Source of the DNA: Candidatus Azobacteroides sp.
GTDB taxonomy: Bacteria > Bacteroidota > Bacteroidia > Bacteroidales > Azobacteroidaceae
DNA: 41,397 nucleotides
Direction: 5' to 3'
Assembly (NCBI GenBank): GCA_009783445.1
Contig: WRFY01000109.1
Location: 1-41,397 of the forward strand
The notes under the pieces: model-generated
Databases searched by the model: none
Told to the model about the DNA's origin: nothing
What the model saw: only the letters and a program-made list of their open reading frames with translations
In this document: positions 24,105 through 35,000 of the stretch, one piece after another
Layout of the letters: every line of letters starts with the position of its first letter
How positions within the stretch are numbered: position 1 is the first letter of the stretch
Position numbers and translations under genes: made by a program

Positions 24105-24656
24105 TTATTTATTGTCTACTTCTTTAATCAATTCCATTCCTTGCAAAATGGCTTGTTCGTTCATAGGCAAAAGTTTGTGGTGGCGTTCAGGAAGCGATTT
24201 TTTCAGACCGGCCATGACGCTTTCCATTTTTACCATGGGAACTATTTTCAACATACCGCCCAATACAATCATGTTGAACGCTTTGGCATTTCCTTCCTGC
24301 GCGGCTGTATTCATAGCGTCGATTTCAAAAATCCGGATATCTTTTCGCGACGGTTTATGCGTAATTCCGTAACCGTCGTAAATCAAGATTCCGCCTGTTT
24401 TGACCGAATGTTCAAACTTTTCCAAAGAAGGTTGATTCAGGATGATCGCTATATCGTATTCGTTCAATACCGGCGAAGAGATGCGTTCGTCGCTCAAAAT
24501 TACCGTGACATTGGCCGTGCCTCCGCGTTGTTCCGGCCCGTATGAAGGAAACCAGCTGACCTCTTTTCCTTCCATCAAACCTGAATAAGCCAGTATTTTT
24601 CCCATCGAAAGAACGCCTTGTCCTCCAAATCCTGCTATAATTATTTCGTACTGCAT
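24105..24656 (-). CDS. vorC: 2-oxoacid:ferredoxin oxidoreductase, gamma subunit
   Basis: The 183-residue gamma subunit has the N-terminal glycine-rich motif GFGGQGVLSMGK and the conserved PSYGPEQRGGTANVTVILSD. It is the last subunit of a four-gene operon (ferredoxin-like delta, alpha, beta, gamma) that oxidatively decarboxylates a 2-oxoacid to acyl-CoA and reduces ferredoxin. Branched-chain (Vor) and 2-oxoglutarate (Kor) enzymes share this organisation, so the symbol is a family-level guess. It lies 24 bp from the beta gene. Confidence 0.85.
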   Translation of the reverse strand: MQYEIIIAGFGGQGVLSMGKILAYSGLMEGKEVSWFPSYGPEQRGGTANVTVILSDERISSPVLNEYDIAIILNQPSLEKFEHSVKTGGILIYDGYGITHKPSRKDIRIFEIDAMNTAAQEGNAKAFNMIVLGGMLKIVPMVKMESVMAGLKKSLPERHHKLLPMNEQAILQGMELIKEVDNK

Positions 24657-24680
24657 ATTATTTCATTAAACGATCCGACA

Positions 24681-25451
24681 TTAATTGTTTGATTTATCTT
24701 TCAAGACGCCCAAGGGGAATAAGGGTACCATGTTTTTTATCATCCATTTGTTGGCCTGGTCGGGCGTCATTTTCCAACCGGATGGACAAGTGGAAACAAA
24801 CTCTATGACCGAAGTTCCTTTGCCGGCCATCGCGTTTTCGAACGCTTTCCGAAGCATCCTTTTTGATTTTTTCACGGCGGCAGCCGTGTGAACCGTTTCG
24901 CGCGAGATCAGGCAAGTTCCTTCCAGTTGCGCCAACAAGTCGGATATCTTTAGCGGATAACCGTTCAGTTTTACGTCGCGCCCATAAGGACAAGTAGATG
25001 TGGGCATCTCAACCAAGGTAGTAGGCGCCATCTGGCCGCCGGTCATCCCATAAATGGCATTGTTGATAAAAATAATCACAATATTTTCTCCCCGATTGCA
25101 AGCGTGAATGGTTTCGGCTGTCCCAATCGCCGCTAAATCGCCGTCGCCTTGGTAGGTGAAGACCATTTTGTCGGGGTTTAATCTTTTTGCTGCAGTAGCG
25201 ACAGCCGGAGCACGGCCGTGAGCGGCTTCTATCCAGTCGATGTCTAAGTAGTTGTAAGCAAAAACGGCGCAACCCACCGGAGCGACTCCAATGGTCTTCT
25301 CGGCCAGCCCCATTTCGTCAATTACTTCGGCCACTAATTGATGTACTACTCCATGACTGCATCCCGGACAATAGTGCATCGGGCAATCGTTCATTAAGCG
25401 AGGCTTCGCATATACCTGATTTTCGGGTTTTATTAGCTGATCTTGATCCAT
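24681..25451 (-). CDS. vorA: 2-oxoacid:ferredoxin oxidoreductase, beta (TPP-binding) subunit
   Basis: The 256-residue protein has the thiamine-diphosphate-binding motif GDGDLAAIGTAETIHACNRGENIVIIFINN and the conserved N-terminal HYCPGCSHGVVH. It catalyses decarboxylation of the 2-oxoacid with TPP. The CPGCSHG and GMTGGQMAPTT segments are diagnostic of the Vor/Kor beta subunit. It is encoded 45 bp after the alpha subunit. Specificity (branched-chain oxoacid or 2-oxoglutarate) is unresolved. Confidence 0.88.
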   Translation of the reverse strand: MDQDQLIKPENQVYAKPRLMNDCPMHYCPGCSHGVVHQLVAEVIDEMGLAEKTIGVAPVGCAVFAYNYLDIDWIEAAHGRAPAVATAAKRLNPDKMVFTYQGDGDLAAIGTAETIHACNRGENIVIIFINNAIYGMTGGQMAPTTLVEMPTSTCPYGRDVKLNGYPLKISDLLAQLEGTCLISRETVHTAAAVKKSKRMLRKAFENAMAGKGTSVIEFVSTCPSGWKMTPDQANKWMIKNMVPLFPLGVLKDKSNN

Positions 25452-25496
25452 AAGAATGATAATGATAGAGAAAACAAAAGCGACGGAGATGTTGTG

Positions 25497-26597
25497 TCAT
25501 TTTTCTTTGTTTCCTTGGATTAATTTTTTTAATTGTTCAAATACTTCCTGCGGCGTTGGGACGATTCCGCCCAAACGTCCGAAATGTTCAACCGGAACTT
25601 TACATTCTACGGCTAATTTAACGTCTTCTATCATTTGGCCGGCATTTAATTCGACGGTCAAAATGCCTTGGACTTTATTTTGATAAGCGTTTAATTCTTT
25701 TTTGGGGAAAGGCCACAGCGTAATCGGACGGAAAAGTCCAACTTTGATTCCTTCTTTGCGGACGATTTCTACCGCTTTCTGGCTGATTCTGGCTGCGGAG
25801 CCAAAAGCTACAATCAGGTATTCGGCATCTTCGCAAAACAATTCTTCGTACAAGACTTCGTTTTCTTCGATCCGTTTGTATTTGGCTTGAAAACGGATAT
25901 TGTTTTGTTCCATAATGGAAGAATCTAATTCGAGCGAGGTGATGACATTGGGTTTGCGGGTAGCCGGTTTGCCAAGCGTAGCCCACGGCTGTTCGTTGCG
26001 GATTTCTTCTTCGGTTTTGCGGGAGCGTTGCTCCGGAAGAACGACTTTTTCCATCATTTGTCCGATGACGCCGTCGGAAAGGATCATGACTGGATTGTTG
26101 TATTTAAAGGCCAAATCGAAACCTACGGCTACGTGATCGGCCATTTCCTGAACGGAAGCAGGCGCGAGGGTAATCAAACGGTAATCGCCATGTCCCCCTC
26201 CTTTGACCGTTTGAAAATAATCGGCCTGACTGGGTTGAATAGTACCTAAGCCCGGCCCTCCGCGCATCACATTCACAATCAAACCGGGCAATTCGGCGCC
26301 GGCCATATAAGAAATTCCTTCTTGTTTCAGGCTGATTCCCGGACTCGAAGACGAGGTCATGACTCTTTTTCCGCACGCGGCTCCTCCATAAACCATGTTG
26401 ATGGCGGCTATTTCGCTTTCGGCTTGAAGTACAACCATTCCCGTAGTTTCCCATGGTTTTTCTTCCATCAAGGTTTCCATGATTTCGGATTGCGGAGTAA
26501 TTGGGTAACCAAAATACCCGTCTGCTCCATAGCGAATGGCGGCATGCGCAATCGCTTCGTTCCCTTTCATTAATTTTACTTCTTCAGACATAATCAT
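25497..26597 (-). CDS. vorB: 2-oxoacid:ferredoxin oxidoreductase, alpha subunit
   Basis: The 366-residue alpha subunit carries the pyrimidine-binding region (KGNEAIAHAAIRYGADGYFGYPITPQSE), the mid-region SSSPGISLKQEGISYMAGAELPG with TIQPSQADYF, and a C-terminal transketolase-like domain (VGLFRPITLWPFPKKEL). The start at 26597 overlaps the stop of the ferredoxin gene as ATGA (26594-26597), so translation is coupled; an ATG at 26591 is also possible. It is encoded between the delta and beta genes in an operon typical of strict anaerobes. Confidence 0.9.
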   Translation of the reverse strand: MIMSEEVKLMKGNEAIAHAAIRYGADGYFGYPITPQSEIMETLMEEKPWETTGMVVLQAESEIAAINMVYGGAACGKRVMTSSSSPGISLKQEGISYMAGAELPGLIVNVMRGGPGLGTIQPSQADYFQTVKGGGHGDYRLITLAPASVQEMADHVAVGFDLAFKYNNPVMILSDGVIGQMMEKVVLPEQRSRKTEEEIRNEQPWATLGKPATRKPNVITSLELDSSIMEQNNIRFQAKYKRIEENEVLYEELFCEDAEYLIVAFGSAARISQKAVEIVRKEGIKVGLFRPITLWPFPKKELNAYQNKVQGILTVELNAGQMIEDVKLAVECKVPVEHFGRLGGIVPTPQEVFEQLKKLIQGNKEK

Positions 26598-26815
26598 TTA
26601 CTTTTGTAAACAGTAATGCAACCATCCGGACATACGTACCCGCAGTTGGCGCAACCGATACATTCGTCCGGTTGAACCATTTGAACATAGTTATAACCTT
26701 TGTTATTCACTTCTTTTCCCAAAATGAGTACGTCCCATGGACACGCAATTACGCATAAGTTGCACCCTTTGCATCTGCCGGAGTCTATCACCACTGTTCC
26801 TTTTGTTTTTGCCAT
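26594..26815 (-). CDS. 2x[4Fe-4S] ferredoxin-type delta subunit
   Basis: The 73-residue protein has two full cysteine motifs, CKGCNLCVIACP and CIGCANCGYVCP, each ligating a [4Fe-4S] cluster. It is the electron-transfer (delta) subunit and first gene of the 2-oxoacid:ferredoxin oxidoreductase operon. Its stop overlaps the alpha start by four bases. A 65-bp gap separates it from the upstream TPR gene. Confidence 0.93.
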   Translation of the reverse strand: MAKTKGTVVIDSGRCKGCNLCVIACPWDVLILGKEVNNKGYNYVQMVQPDECIGCANCGYVCPDGCITVYKSK

Positions 26816-26880
26816 AGATAATTATTGTTTGTAGGCCTCTTCTCTTTGCGGTTTTTTCCTGTAAAAAGACAGAGGAGAGG

Positions 26881-27981
26881 TTATTCTGGATATTGATCGT
26901 GTAATCTATCTAATTCTTTTTTCAAATCTCCTTCTGCATCATTTGTTTGCCGGATTCCTTCTTCCAACGCCAACATCGCCTTTTTTTGTTCGCCTAAATT
27001 AAGAAAGAAAGAACTTTTATACAAATAGAGCGAATCTACTTCCGGCGCTTTTTCCAAAGCGGCATCCACATACGAAAGCGCTTCTTCCCACATTTCCATT
27101 TCGGAACAAATATTTGCGGCAAAAATGTTTGCCATGTAATTATCGGGATACAAATGTAGCAAATCTTTTGCTTTTTCCAAAGCTTTATAATGATTGCCGT
27201 TTCCTTCGTAGGCCGTAATCAGGTATAAAAAATTTTTTTGTTTCTTGTACCCCAACGATTCAGCAAATTCAAAAGCATCGATGGCTTTTTCGGTTTCCTG
27301 CAAATCGGCATACACTTTGCCCAAATGATGCCACATTTCGCCATCCAAGGGGTTCATCTGTTCAATAATTTCGGCTATTTCTATCGCTTCTTTCTTGCAT
27401 TCCAATGCGATATAGGCTTGAAGAAGAAGCCAGTAAAAATATACGTCAGGTTCTATTATTTGAAGGATTTCTTCCGTGACATGGATAGACGCTTCGAAAA
27501 GGTCGACTTCTTGGAGGGCCTCGGCCATATCGACATAGATAAGAGCCAGCTTTTCCTTTTCTTTTTTGTATTTACTTTTTAGTTTTTGGAAGAAAAGAAA
27601 AGCATCTTCTTCCATTCCCAAATGCAAAAAGGCGGTCAACTTGTGCCCCTCCGCTCCTGTTCCCGGCATATCTAAATAATGTTCCGAATAAATAAGCAGA
27701 TCGTTCCATAATTCGAAATCGTTCAAAAGAAGCAAAATATCGAATATTAAGTCTGCATTGTCAGGATATATTTTCAAAGCATGTCGAATGGTCTGTTTGG
27801 CTTTTTGAATTTCGTCTTCATCCAGATAAATTTCAATAATTTCGCTAAACTCTTCTGCATCTAAAAAATGCAAGGTCGTATGATTCGTCAGCGCTTCATC
27901 CCATTCATAGAAAAAATCAGGATAAGGATCGTGCAGAGATTCATACGCATCGTTTTCGAAATCTTCGTCATTGTAAAACAT
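26881..27981 (-). CDS. Tetratricopeptide-repeat protein
   Basis: The 366-residue protein is made of degenerate TPR helix pairs. Clear units begin near WHHLGKVYADLQETEKAIDAF, YLITAYEGNGNHYKALEKA and NIFAANICSEMEMWEEALSY, each with the usual small/large residue pattern. The N-terminus is acidic (FYNDEDFENDAYESLHDPYPDFF). There is no signal peptide, so it is likely cytosolic. It probably acts as a protein-protein adaptor, but the partner cannot be predicted. It lies between glnS and the oxidoreductase operon on the same strand with about 70-bp gaps. Confidence 0.82.
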   Translation of the reverse strand: MFYNDEDFENDAYESLHDPYPDFFYEWDEALTNHTTLHFLDAEEFSEIIEIYLDEDEIQKAKQTIRHALKIYPDNADLIFDILLLLNDFELWNDLLIYSEHYLDMPGTGAEGHKLTAFLHLGMEEDAFLFFQKLKSKYKKEKEKLALIYVDMAEALQEVDLFEASIHVTEEILQIIEPDVYFYWLLLQAYIALECKKEAIEIAEIIEQMNPLDGEMWHHLGKVYADLQETEKAIDAFEFAESLGYKKQKNFLYLITAYEGNGNHYKALEKAKDLLHLYPDNYMANIFAANICSEMEMWEEALSYVDAALEKAPEVDSLYLYKSSFFLNLGEQKKAMLALEEGIRQTNDAEGDLKKELDRLHDQYPE

Positions 27982-28053
27982 AAAGCAATTATCAATTAAA
28001 ATTATAAATCAAATACTTTCTTGAATGGTAATTTCAAGGCCATAGTCGATTCT

Positions 28054-29727
28054 TTATTTATTTTTTGAATCTTTTAAAGATACCGTTCTATTGAAAATCA
28101 GTCGGTTTTCCGTAGAATCAGGATCTACATTGAAATAACCCAAACGTTGGAATTGAAAACTGTCAAACGGTTGAGCGGTTTCTAATTCCTTTTCCACCCG
28201 TGCATTGGTTTTGATCGCCAATGAATTTGGATTCAAGCATTCTCGGAAATCTTTTTCTTCTGCTGGATTTTCGATTTTAAAAAGACGATCGTACAAACGG
28301 ACTTCGGCAGGAATACTGTATGGAACTGAAACCCAATGCAACGTTCCTTTTACTTTCCGCTTGCTTTCAGGCGTTCCGCTTTTGGTTTGCGGGTCGTATT
28401 CTGCAAAAATTTCTTCGATATTTCCATTGGCATCTTTTTTGAATCCTGTGCACCGAACGATATAAGCATTTTTCAAACGCACCTCTTGTCCCGGAGCCAT
28501 GCGGAAAAATTTGGGAGGAGCCGTTTCCATAAAATCTTCTCGTTCGATCCACAATTCACGGGTAAAAGCAATTTCGTGGCTGCCCATGCTTTCGTCTTCC
28601 GGGTTATTGACCGCTTCCATCCTTTCTATTTTTCCTTCTGGATAGTTGACGATGGTCAGTTTGAGCGGGTCGATCACCGCAGAAACACGCTTGGCTTTCC
28701 CATTCAAGTCTTCACGAACGGAATGTTCCAACAGAGCAATATCAATAAGCGCTTCAAATTTGGTATAGCCTATCTTATGGATAAAATTGTGAATAGATTC
28801 GGGCGTGTAACCCCTTCTGCGCAATCCGGTAAGCGTGGGCATACGAGGATCGTCCCATCCATTGACAAGGCCTTCTTGCACCAACTGGAGCAATTTGCGC
28901 TTGCTCATGATCGTATAAGTCAGATTCAGACGGTTAAATTCGAATTGCCGCGGGCGGTAGTCGCCGTCTTCCGGCCGCATTATTTTCAATTCATCTATAA
29001 ACCAGTCGTACAAAGGACGGTGAACTTCAAACTCCAAAGTACAGATAGAATGGGTAACTCCTTCGAAATAATCGCTTTGTCCGTGCGCGAAATCATACAT
29101 CGGGTAAGCTCTCCACTGAGTTCCCGTCCGGTGATGCGGATAATGGATCACGCGATATATAATAGGGTCGCGAAAGTGCATATTGGGGCTGGCCATGTCG
29201 ATTTTTGCACGCAAAGCCATTTTTCCTTCTGGGATAAGTCCCTCATTCATTTGATGAAACAATTTGAGACTTTCTTCTATGGGGCGATCTCGGTAAGGCG
29301 AAAGAGTTCCGGCCTGGGTAGGAGAGCCTTTTTGCCGTGCAATTTCCTCTGCCGATTGTTCGTCGATATATGCTTTTCCCGCTTGAATCAGCTGAATAGC
29401 AAAATTCCATAGTTGTGGAAAATAATCAGAAGCATAATATATATTTTCCCAATGATAACCCAACCATTGAATATCTTCCATAATGGAATCTACATATTCC
29501 ACATCTTCTTTGGTCGGATTAGTATCATCGAATCGGAGATTGCAAATGCCGTCGTATTTTTGGGCAATTCCAAAATCCATGCAAATGGCTTTGGCGTGGC
29601 CGATATGCAGATAGCCATTGGGTTCCGGCGGAAAGCGTGTTTGAATTCTTCCCTCATTCAGGCCCTTGGCCAAATCTTTTTCTACGATTAATTCAATAAA
29701 ATTGAGATTTTTTTTATTTTCTTCCAC
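28054..29727 (-). CDS. glnS: Glutaminyl-tRNA synthetase
   Basis: The 557-residue class Ic synthetase charges tRNA-Gln. It has the HIGH motif in RFPPEPNGYLHIGHAKAICMDFG (about 38-46), the KMSKS-type motif in TYTIMSKRKLLQLV, the catalytic-domain signature LRFDDTNPTKEDVEYVDSI, and a C-terminal beta-barrel anticodon-binding region. Length is typical of bacterial GlnRS. It is divergent from guaA across a 164-bp gap. Confidence 0.97.
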   Translation of the reverse strand: MEENKKNLNFIELIVEKDLAKGLNEGRIQTRFPPEPNGYLHIGHAKAICMDFGIAQKYDGICNLRFDDTNPTKEDVEYVDSIMEDIQWLGYHWENIYYASDYFPQLWNFAIQLIQAGKAYIDEQSAEEIARQKGSPTQAGTLSPYRDRPIEESLKLFHQMNEGLIPEGKMALRAKIDMASPNMHFRDPIIYRVIHYPHHRTGTQWRAYPMYDFAHGQSDYFEGVTHSICTLEFEVHRPLYDWFIDELKIMRPEDGDYRPRQFEFNRLNLTYTIMSKRKLLQLVQEGLVNGWDDPRMPTLTGLRRRGYTPESIHNFIHKIGYTKFEALIDIALLEHSVREDLNGKAKRVSAVIDPLKLTIVNYPEGKIERMEAVNNPEDESMGSHEIAFTRELWIEREDFMETAPPKFFRMAPGQEVRLKNAYIVRCTGFKKDANGNIEEIFAEYDPQTKSGTPESKRKVKGTLHWVSVPYSIPAEVRLYDRLFKIENPAEEKDFRECLNPNSLAIKTNARVEKELETAQPFDSFQFQRLGYFNVDPDSTENRLIFNRTVSLKDSKNK

Positions 29728-29809
29728 TGGATTCCATTTTTTACTAAGACAAACACATGATTTTCGTTTTGCAAAATTACGGAATTTATTTGAGAAAACG
29801 TTTTCTTTA

Positions 29810-29840
29810 TTTGAAATGCCTTCAAAATTATGTACTTTTG
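29810..29840 (+). promoter_or_regulatory. guaA promoter
   Basis: TTTG (29810-29813), 19 nt, TACTTTTG (29833-29840). It is a full Bacteroides -33/-7 promoter, 51 bp before the guaA ATG. Confidence 0.8.
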
Positions 29841-29891
29841 CGGTGCGTTCATTTGAAATAGACGCATTTTTAAATAAAAAGACATTCGTTT

Positions 29892-31409
29892 ATGGAAAAA
29901 ATTGTCATTCTTGATTTCGGATCTCAAACCACACAATTAATTGCGCGGAGATTGCGTGAGTTGAACGTATATTGCGAGATTGTTCCCTATAATAAATTTC
30001 CTGCAAACGATTCTTCGGTAATCGGTACGATTCTTTCGGGAAGTCCTTTTTCGGTTAACGATCCTGAATCGTTTCGGCCGGATTTGTCCTTCATTCGAGG
30101 GCGACACCCTTTGTTGGGCATTTGCTATGGAGCGCAATATTTGGTCTATATTTCCGGAGGAAAAGTAGAGAAAGGCGATGCACGGGAATATGGCCGCGCC
30201 TTATTGACGCCCTGCGATGCAGAAGACGAATTAATGAAAAATATTCCGACGCGATCTCAAGTATGGATGTCGCATGGAGATACGATTACGGTTGTTCCGG
30301 ATCATTTCAAAATCGTTGCCCAAACAGCCGATATCCCTTGTGCCGCTTACCGCATCGAGGGCGAAAAAACATGGGGTGTTCAATTTCATCCGGAAGTTTT
30401 TCACACGGAAATCGGAATGACCCTATTGGATAATTTTGTTCGCATTTGCGGCGCAAAAAAGGATTGGACTTCCGCTAATTTCATTGAATCGACAGTCGAC
30501 CATTTGAAAAAGCAATTGGGCAACGATCGGGTAATCTTAGCGTTGTCTGGCGGAGTAGATTCGTCGGTGTGCGCCGTTTTGTTGCATAAAGCGATCGGAA
30601 AAAATCTTACCTGCCTGCTTGTAGACAATGGTTTGCTTCGAAAAAATGAGGTAGAAATTGTTTTGGAAAATTATGAACATCTGGGTTTAAATGTACAGGC
30701 AATCGATGCGAAAGATCATTTTTACAGTGAATTGAAAGGAATAACGGATCCTGAAGAGAAACGTAAAATAATCGGCAGGGAATTTATTCGTGTTTTTGAG
30801 TATATGGCCAACCGACTGAACGATGTTCGATGGTTGGCGCAGGGTACTATTTATCCGGATGTTATTGAATCGCTGTCGATTACGGGAACGACGATCAAAT
30901 CGCATCACAATGTAGGAGGACTTCCCGAAAAAATGAAACTGAAATTGGTCGAACCCATCCGTTTACTTTTCAAAGACGAGGTGCGTCGGGTAGGCCGCGA
31001 ATTGGGAATGAGTAAGTATTTAATCCAACGGCATCCTTTTCCCGGCCCGGGTTTGGGCGTTCGCATTTTGGGCGAGGTCACACGCGAAAAGGTATCTATG
31101 CTGCAAGAAGCCGACGCTATTTTTATTCAAGGGCTTCGCGAGTGGGATTTGTACGATCAAGTATGGCAAGCAGGCGTTATTCTACTGCCTGTTCAGTCTG
31201 TTGGAGTAATGGGAGATGAACGCACGTATGAAAATGCAGTTGCTTTGCGGGCCGTGACCTCTACCGATGCCATGACCGCCGATTGGGCAAGATTGCCTTA
31301 CGAATTTTTGGCAAAAATATCCAATGAGATCATCAACAAGGTTCAAGGCATCAACAGAGTAACGTATGATATCAGTTCTAAACCGCCTTCCACCATCGAA
31401 TGGGAGTGA
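29892..31409 (+). CDS. guaA: GMP synthase (glutamine-hydrolysing)
   Basis: The 505-residue enzyme converts XMP to GMP using glutamine and ATP. The class I amidotransferase domain (residues 1-190) has the nucleophile in GICYGAQ (about 77) and the His/Glu pair in FHPEVFH. The ATP-pyrophosphatase domain begins with the P-loop [11 protein letters not shown] (about 217-227). The dimerisation domain ends in the conserved KPPSTIEWE. It is slightly shorter than E. coli GuaA (525). Monocistronic, with its own consensus promoter. Confidence 0.97.
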   Translation: MEKIVILDFGSQTTQLIARRLRELNVYCEIVPYNKFPANDSSVIGTILSGSPFSVNDPESFRPDLSFIRGRHPLLGICYGAQYLVYISGGKVEKGDAREYGRALLTPCDAEDELMKNIPTRSQVWMSHGDTITVVPDHFKIVAQTADIPCAAYRIEGEKTWGVQFHPEVFHTEIGMTLLDNFVRICGAKKDWTSANFIESTVDHLKKQLGNDRVILALSGGVDSSVCAVLLHKAIGKNLTCLLVDNGLLRKNEVEIVLENYEHLGLNVQAIDAKDHFYSELKGITDPEEKRKIIGREFIRVFEYMANRLNDVRWLAQGTIYPDVIESLSITGTTIKSHHNVGGLPEKMKLKLVEPIRLLFKDEVRRVGRELGMSKYLIQRHPFPGPGLGVRILGEVTREKVSMLQEADAIFIQGLREWDLYDQVWQAGVILLPVQSVGVMGDERTYENAVALRAVTSTDAMTADWARLPYEFLAKISNEIINKVQGINRVTYDISSKPPSTIEWE

Positions 31410-31474
31410 AATAAATATTTTTTATTGGTTTTATCCAATAGAGTTATTGGAAGGCCTGTGTGATGCAGTTATAA

Positions 31475-31873
31475 TTAATACCATAAATCAATTCTTAAAT
31501 TTATTTTAAATTCTGTTTTCAAAGCTGTTTCAAGTTCAGATTTTACTTTTTCGGCAACATCATTACAAATTTCTTTTTCGAAAGGCTTAATAAAATATCC
31601 CATAATTCCGTCTAATTGCTCTTCATTGCTCAATGCAATAGAGGTAATCAATGTTCCTATTTTCGTGGGAATATCTAAATTATCGTATTCTTCAGAAGGC
31701 ATTGTTAAATATCCCAAACCTCCGCCAATAAACAGGATATTGTTTTTGTCAGCAATATTAGTTATTGCATTCAGCATTTCGTTTGCATTATCCGCATTTG
31801 CAGACGTAAAAAGCGAAATTCCAAATTGTTGAAATTCGTCTTTATGTAACTTTTTGCGAATTCGTCTTTTCAT
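31475..31873 (-). CDS. YggL-like (50S ribosome-binding, DUF469) protein
   Basis: The 132-residue protein starts with the family signature RRIRKKLHKDEFQQFGISL, resembling the YggL N-terminus (RRLRKKL.. DEFQELGF). A central part of unclear relation follows (FIGGGLGYLTMPSEEYD), with a conserved turn resembling YggL's GYxGG segment. YggL binds the 50S subunit and affects assembly or antibiotic tolerance in Pseudomonas and E. coli; that role is by analogy only. The C-terminal approximately 45 residues are longer than in E. coli. It lies next to the type IIG gene. Confidence 0.6.
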   Translation of the reverse strand: MKRRIRKKLHKDEFQQFGISLFTSANADNANEMLNAITNIADKNNILFIGGGLGYLTMPSEEYDNLDIPTKIGTLITSIALSNEEQLDGIMGYFIKPFEKEICNDVAEKVKSELETALKTEFKINLRIDLWY

Positions 31874-31928
31874 TTTTTATTTAAGTTTCTTGTTGATAAT
31901 AAATTTTATAGAATTTCCCTTTTTCTTC

Positions 31929-32021
31929 CTAATCTTGTTCTATCAAATTGCGGTTGTCCTGAATATAAATCTCAAAAATTGGATGCATAGAAGTATTTTT
32001 GTTAATAGAACGAGTTACCAT
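31929..32021 (-). CDS. Tiny ORF B downstream of the type IIG gene (30 aa)
   Basis: It reads MVTRSINKNTSMHPIFEIY and continues IQDNRNLIEQD, protein-like in composition. It overlaps tiny ORF A in another frame by 20 bp. Joining A and B by a frameshift near 32010-32025 would give one protein of about 54 residues. It could be a true small protein or a fragment left by a frameshift; there is no known family. Confidence 0.25.
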   Translation of the reverse strand: MVTRSINKNTSMHPIFEIYIQDNRNLIEQD

Positions 32022-32094
32022 TTCTATCTTTTTTATCAACTTCTTTTTTGCTTTCATCTGCAATCTTTTTATGCAAATCTGCAATTTTTTCCAT
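32002..32094 (-). CDS. Tiny ORF A directly after the type IIG gene (30 aa)
   Basis: A 30-residue, highly charged, probably helical peptide beginning MEKIADLHKKIADESKKEVD. Its ATG is one base after the R-M stop codon, which favours translational coupling. I recognise no family. See ORF B for a possible frameshifted continuation. Confidence 0.35.
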   Translation of the reverse strand: MEKIADLHKKIADESKKEVDKKDRNGNSFY

Positions 32095-32095
32095 T

Positions 32096-35000
32096 CTATT
32101 TTCTTTCAATTATTTCAATCTCCTCCTCTGTCAATCCATACAACCCATAAACCATCCCATCAATCGCTTTATCCGTTGCCTGTATCTGACTCACAAATTT
32201 ATCACATTTTTCCTTATATTCATTAAAATACTCTTCCCATTCATCCTGTTGTTTGAGCGAAAGAGTGATTTTTTGTTTTGCCAACTCTGCAAGGAATTGT
32301 TTAAACTCCAATTTTTCGAAAAACTCTAATGCTCCTGTTATTTTTATGGCGTTAAAATTATCGGACAAGCGTTTGAGAAAGCGTTGGCGTTTAGTTTGCA
32401 AATCAATAGAAAGATTTGCTCTGTTTTTTGCATGAGAAACAAATTGTTCTTGAATTTCTTTTGGCGCTTTGTAAATGTAGGCGTTCTGTAAATTAGGCGC
32501 TGAATACAATAAATATCCGCCGGACATTCTTAATCCATCAAACAAACACTCAAAAGTATAGTTATATAACTTGGAATTTAACCAACATAAAATATATTCA
32601 GGTAAAAAATCTTGACTAAAAGAATGTATGCAGTTTGTATTAATTGAAGCATATTCTCCAAGTTCGTCATAAAAGGATTCACAAGTTAACCCGATTTTAG
32701 CAATAATAATTTTGTTAGAGGAGTATAATTTGTGCCTATTTGAAGATATAGTATTTGAATCTTTTGGTAAAAATGGGTTTAAGTATTTTTTGCCTTTATC
32801 TACTAAATGTGAAATCCCCCACATATTGGAATAAGCATCTATTGTTCCTGTATTTATCAATTTATAACCTGCCGTTTCATTAATCAAAGTTGAATAATCA
32901 TCGGCTTCTTTTGCTGTAGATGTCGCATTAATTAAGCCTGTTTCTTTTAATGAACAACTTTTTGAAATAACTTTTTGCGTAATTGTCAATTTATCGTTTA
33001 GTAAAAATCCCCATATAGAATCAGCACTTAATGAAAGTTTATTTGAATTCATTTTTTGAGAAATCAACTCTTTTGTTGTTTCATCGAATTTTCCGCATTC
33101 AATATCATAAGATAAATAAGATTCTTTATTTTTCAGAAATGTAATTACCGGATATGTAGAAGCGTCCGTAAATACTTTTTTATCCGAATAATCAATAAGT
33201 TGATACAAGTAAAAATCTGTTTTTATAAATTCCCTTAATGCTAATCCGTAACTTGCTGACAAATAACGATTAGGCGTGATATAAGCTAAGCAGCCCTTTT
33301 TATTCAATAGCCATAAGCCTCTTTCAAAGAAATAAATGTATAAATCTACCGTTCCTTTTGCTGTCAAATAATTGTTTTTAAGAAAATTGTATTCTTTTTC
33401 CGAATAAGTTTTTTTCAATTCTATGGCATTTACATACGGCGGATTTCCAATCACCACATCGAAACCGCCTTTTTCAAATACTTGCGGAAACTCCTTGTGC
33501 CAATCGAATGCTTTCTCTCCCGCTATTTCGGGATCGGAAATCAGCGAATTTCCGCATTTGATATTGTTGTTCAGTGAATTGAGCTTGCGATGCGGTTTGG
33601 CGGTACGCAACCACAAGGCGAGCTTGGCTATTTCTACACTTTCCTCATTAATATCAATGCCATACAAATTGTTTTCCAAAATGGCGTTTTCGATGTCTGG
33701 AAACACGATTCCACTTCCAAATAATTTGGCTGTCAATTCATCAATGTACTTGTGTTCCGCCATCAGGAAGTCGAGAGCGGCATTCAGGAATGCGCCCGAA
33801 CCGCAGGCCGGATCGCAGATAGAGAGCGAAAGTAGCCATTCGCGATAGGTATTCAAGCAGTCCGCTAATTGTTTGGTTTGAGCTTTGGGACGTTTATAGT
33901 CGGCAACATATTCCGATTCGTCGATAGCGAGCGCTGTTTTTTTATCCGTACAAAGTTTACCCAGCGTATTTTCCACAATATACGCAGTAATATATCGGGG
34001 CGTATAAAAAACCCCGTCTTTTTTGCGTTTCGAAATCTGTTTCGCACCGGTGGTTATTTCGTTGGTTATCTCTTCAATCTCAGTCAAAGAATGTTCAAAA
34101 ATATGCCCCAGAATATTAACGTCTACTTCCGTATCAAAATCATAGACGATTAATTTCAAAATGTTTTCCTTTAAAACATCATCGTCAATGGCGATCGCAT
34201 CCAATAGCTCGTCCGGTTTGAAAAGCCCGCCGTTGTATCCGAAAATATCTTCGGCTTTCCCTTTATGCCCTTCGTTCATATATTTGAAATAGAGCTTGAA
34301 ACGCTCGTATAAAGACTGATATTCGTTGAGGGGGTCTTCGTTTCGCCTGTCCCATTGATCGATAATCCGCTTCATGGAATTAGGCGGAAGCAAACCTTTA
34401 TCTTCAGCAAAAAAGACAAACAAAAAACGGTCGAGTAATTTTTGCGTCTTGCGGAAAAGTTCAAGTTTATCGAACGCCGGATTGTTTTTTCGAATATGAT
34501 CAAACAGCGCCTGTTTAAATGTAGAATAATCCTTATATAACTTCTTGGTTATTCGGTCTTCATTGTTGGTCGACTCGCTTTTCAGCTGCTTGGGTAAGTC
34601 TTTTGCAATATTTTCGTAAGCCAAGCAAACCCACAAAACGGCAAAATCATCTTCTCTCAGCTTATACAGGTTAAATTCTTCGAAATCAATCGTATTTTCG
34701 ATATAAAACCGCAACTTTTCAAAATTAGAAATAATCACGTAAGATGTTTTGCGATTGTTGTTTTTGTAACCGAAAGCCTGTGTTTCAACTTGTTTTAAAT
34801 CAGTGGTTTTATGGTCTTTCAGTTCAATAACGGCTTTCACTTCGCCGTTGATGAGGATTGCTCCGTCGGCTTTTTTGGAATCTTTTTCGTTTTTCTTTTC
34901 GGTAATCAGATTGTAATCAGGTTCTGGATTCAGCGTATAGCCGAGAATTTTTACAAAAAGCTCCCGCAAAAAACCTTCCTGAAATTGTTCTTCCTTGCTG

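Noticed and set aside
25675..26454. Minus-strand frames inside the oxidoreductase alpha gene
   Set aside because: Out-of-frame shadows of the alpha subunit with arginine-rich low-quality composition.
28336..29412. A 358-codon plus-strand frame
   Set aside because: It is antisense to the highly conserved glnS and has Phe/Arg-rich shadow composition.
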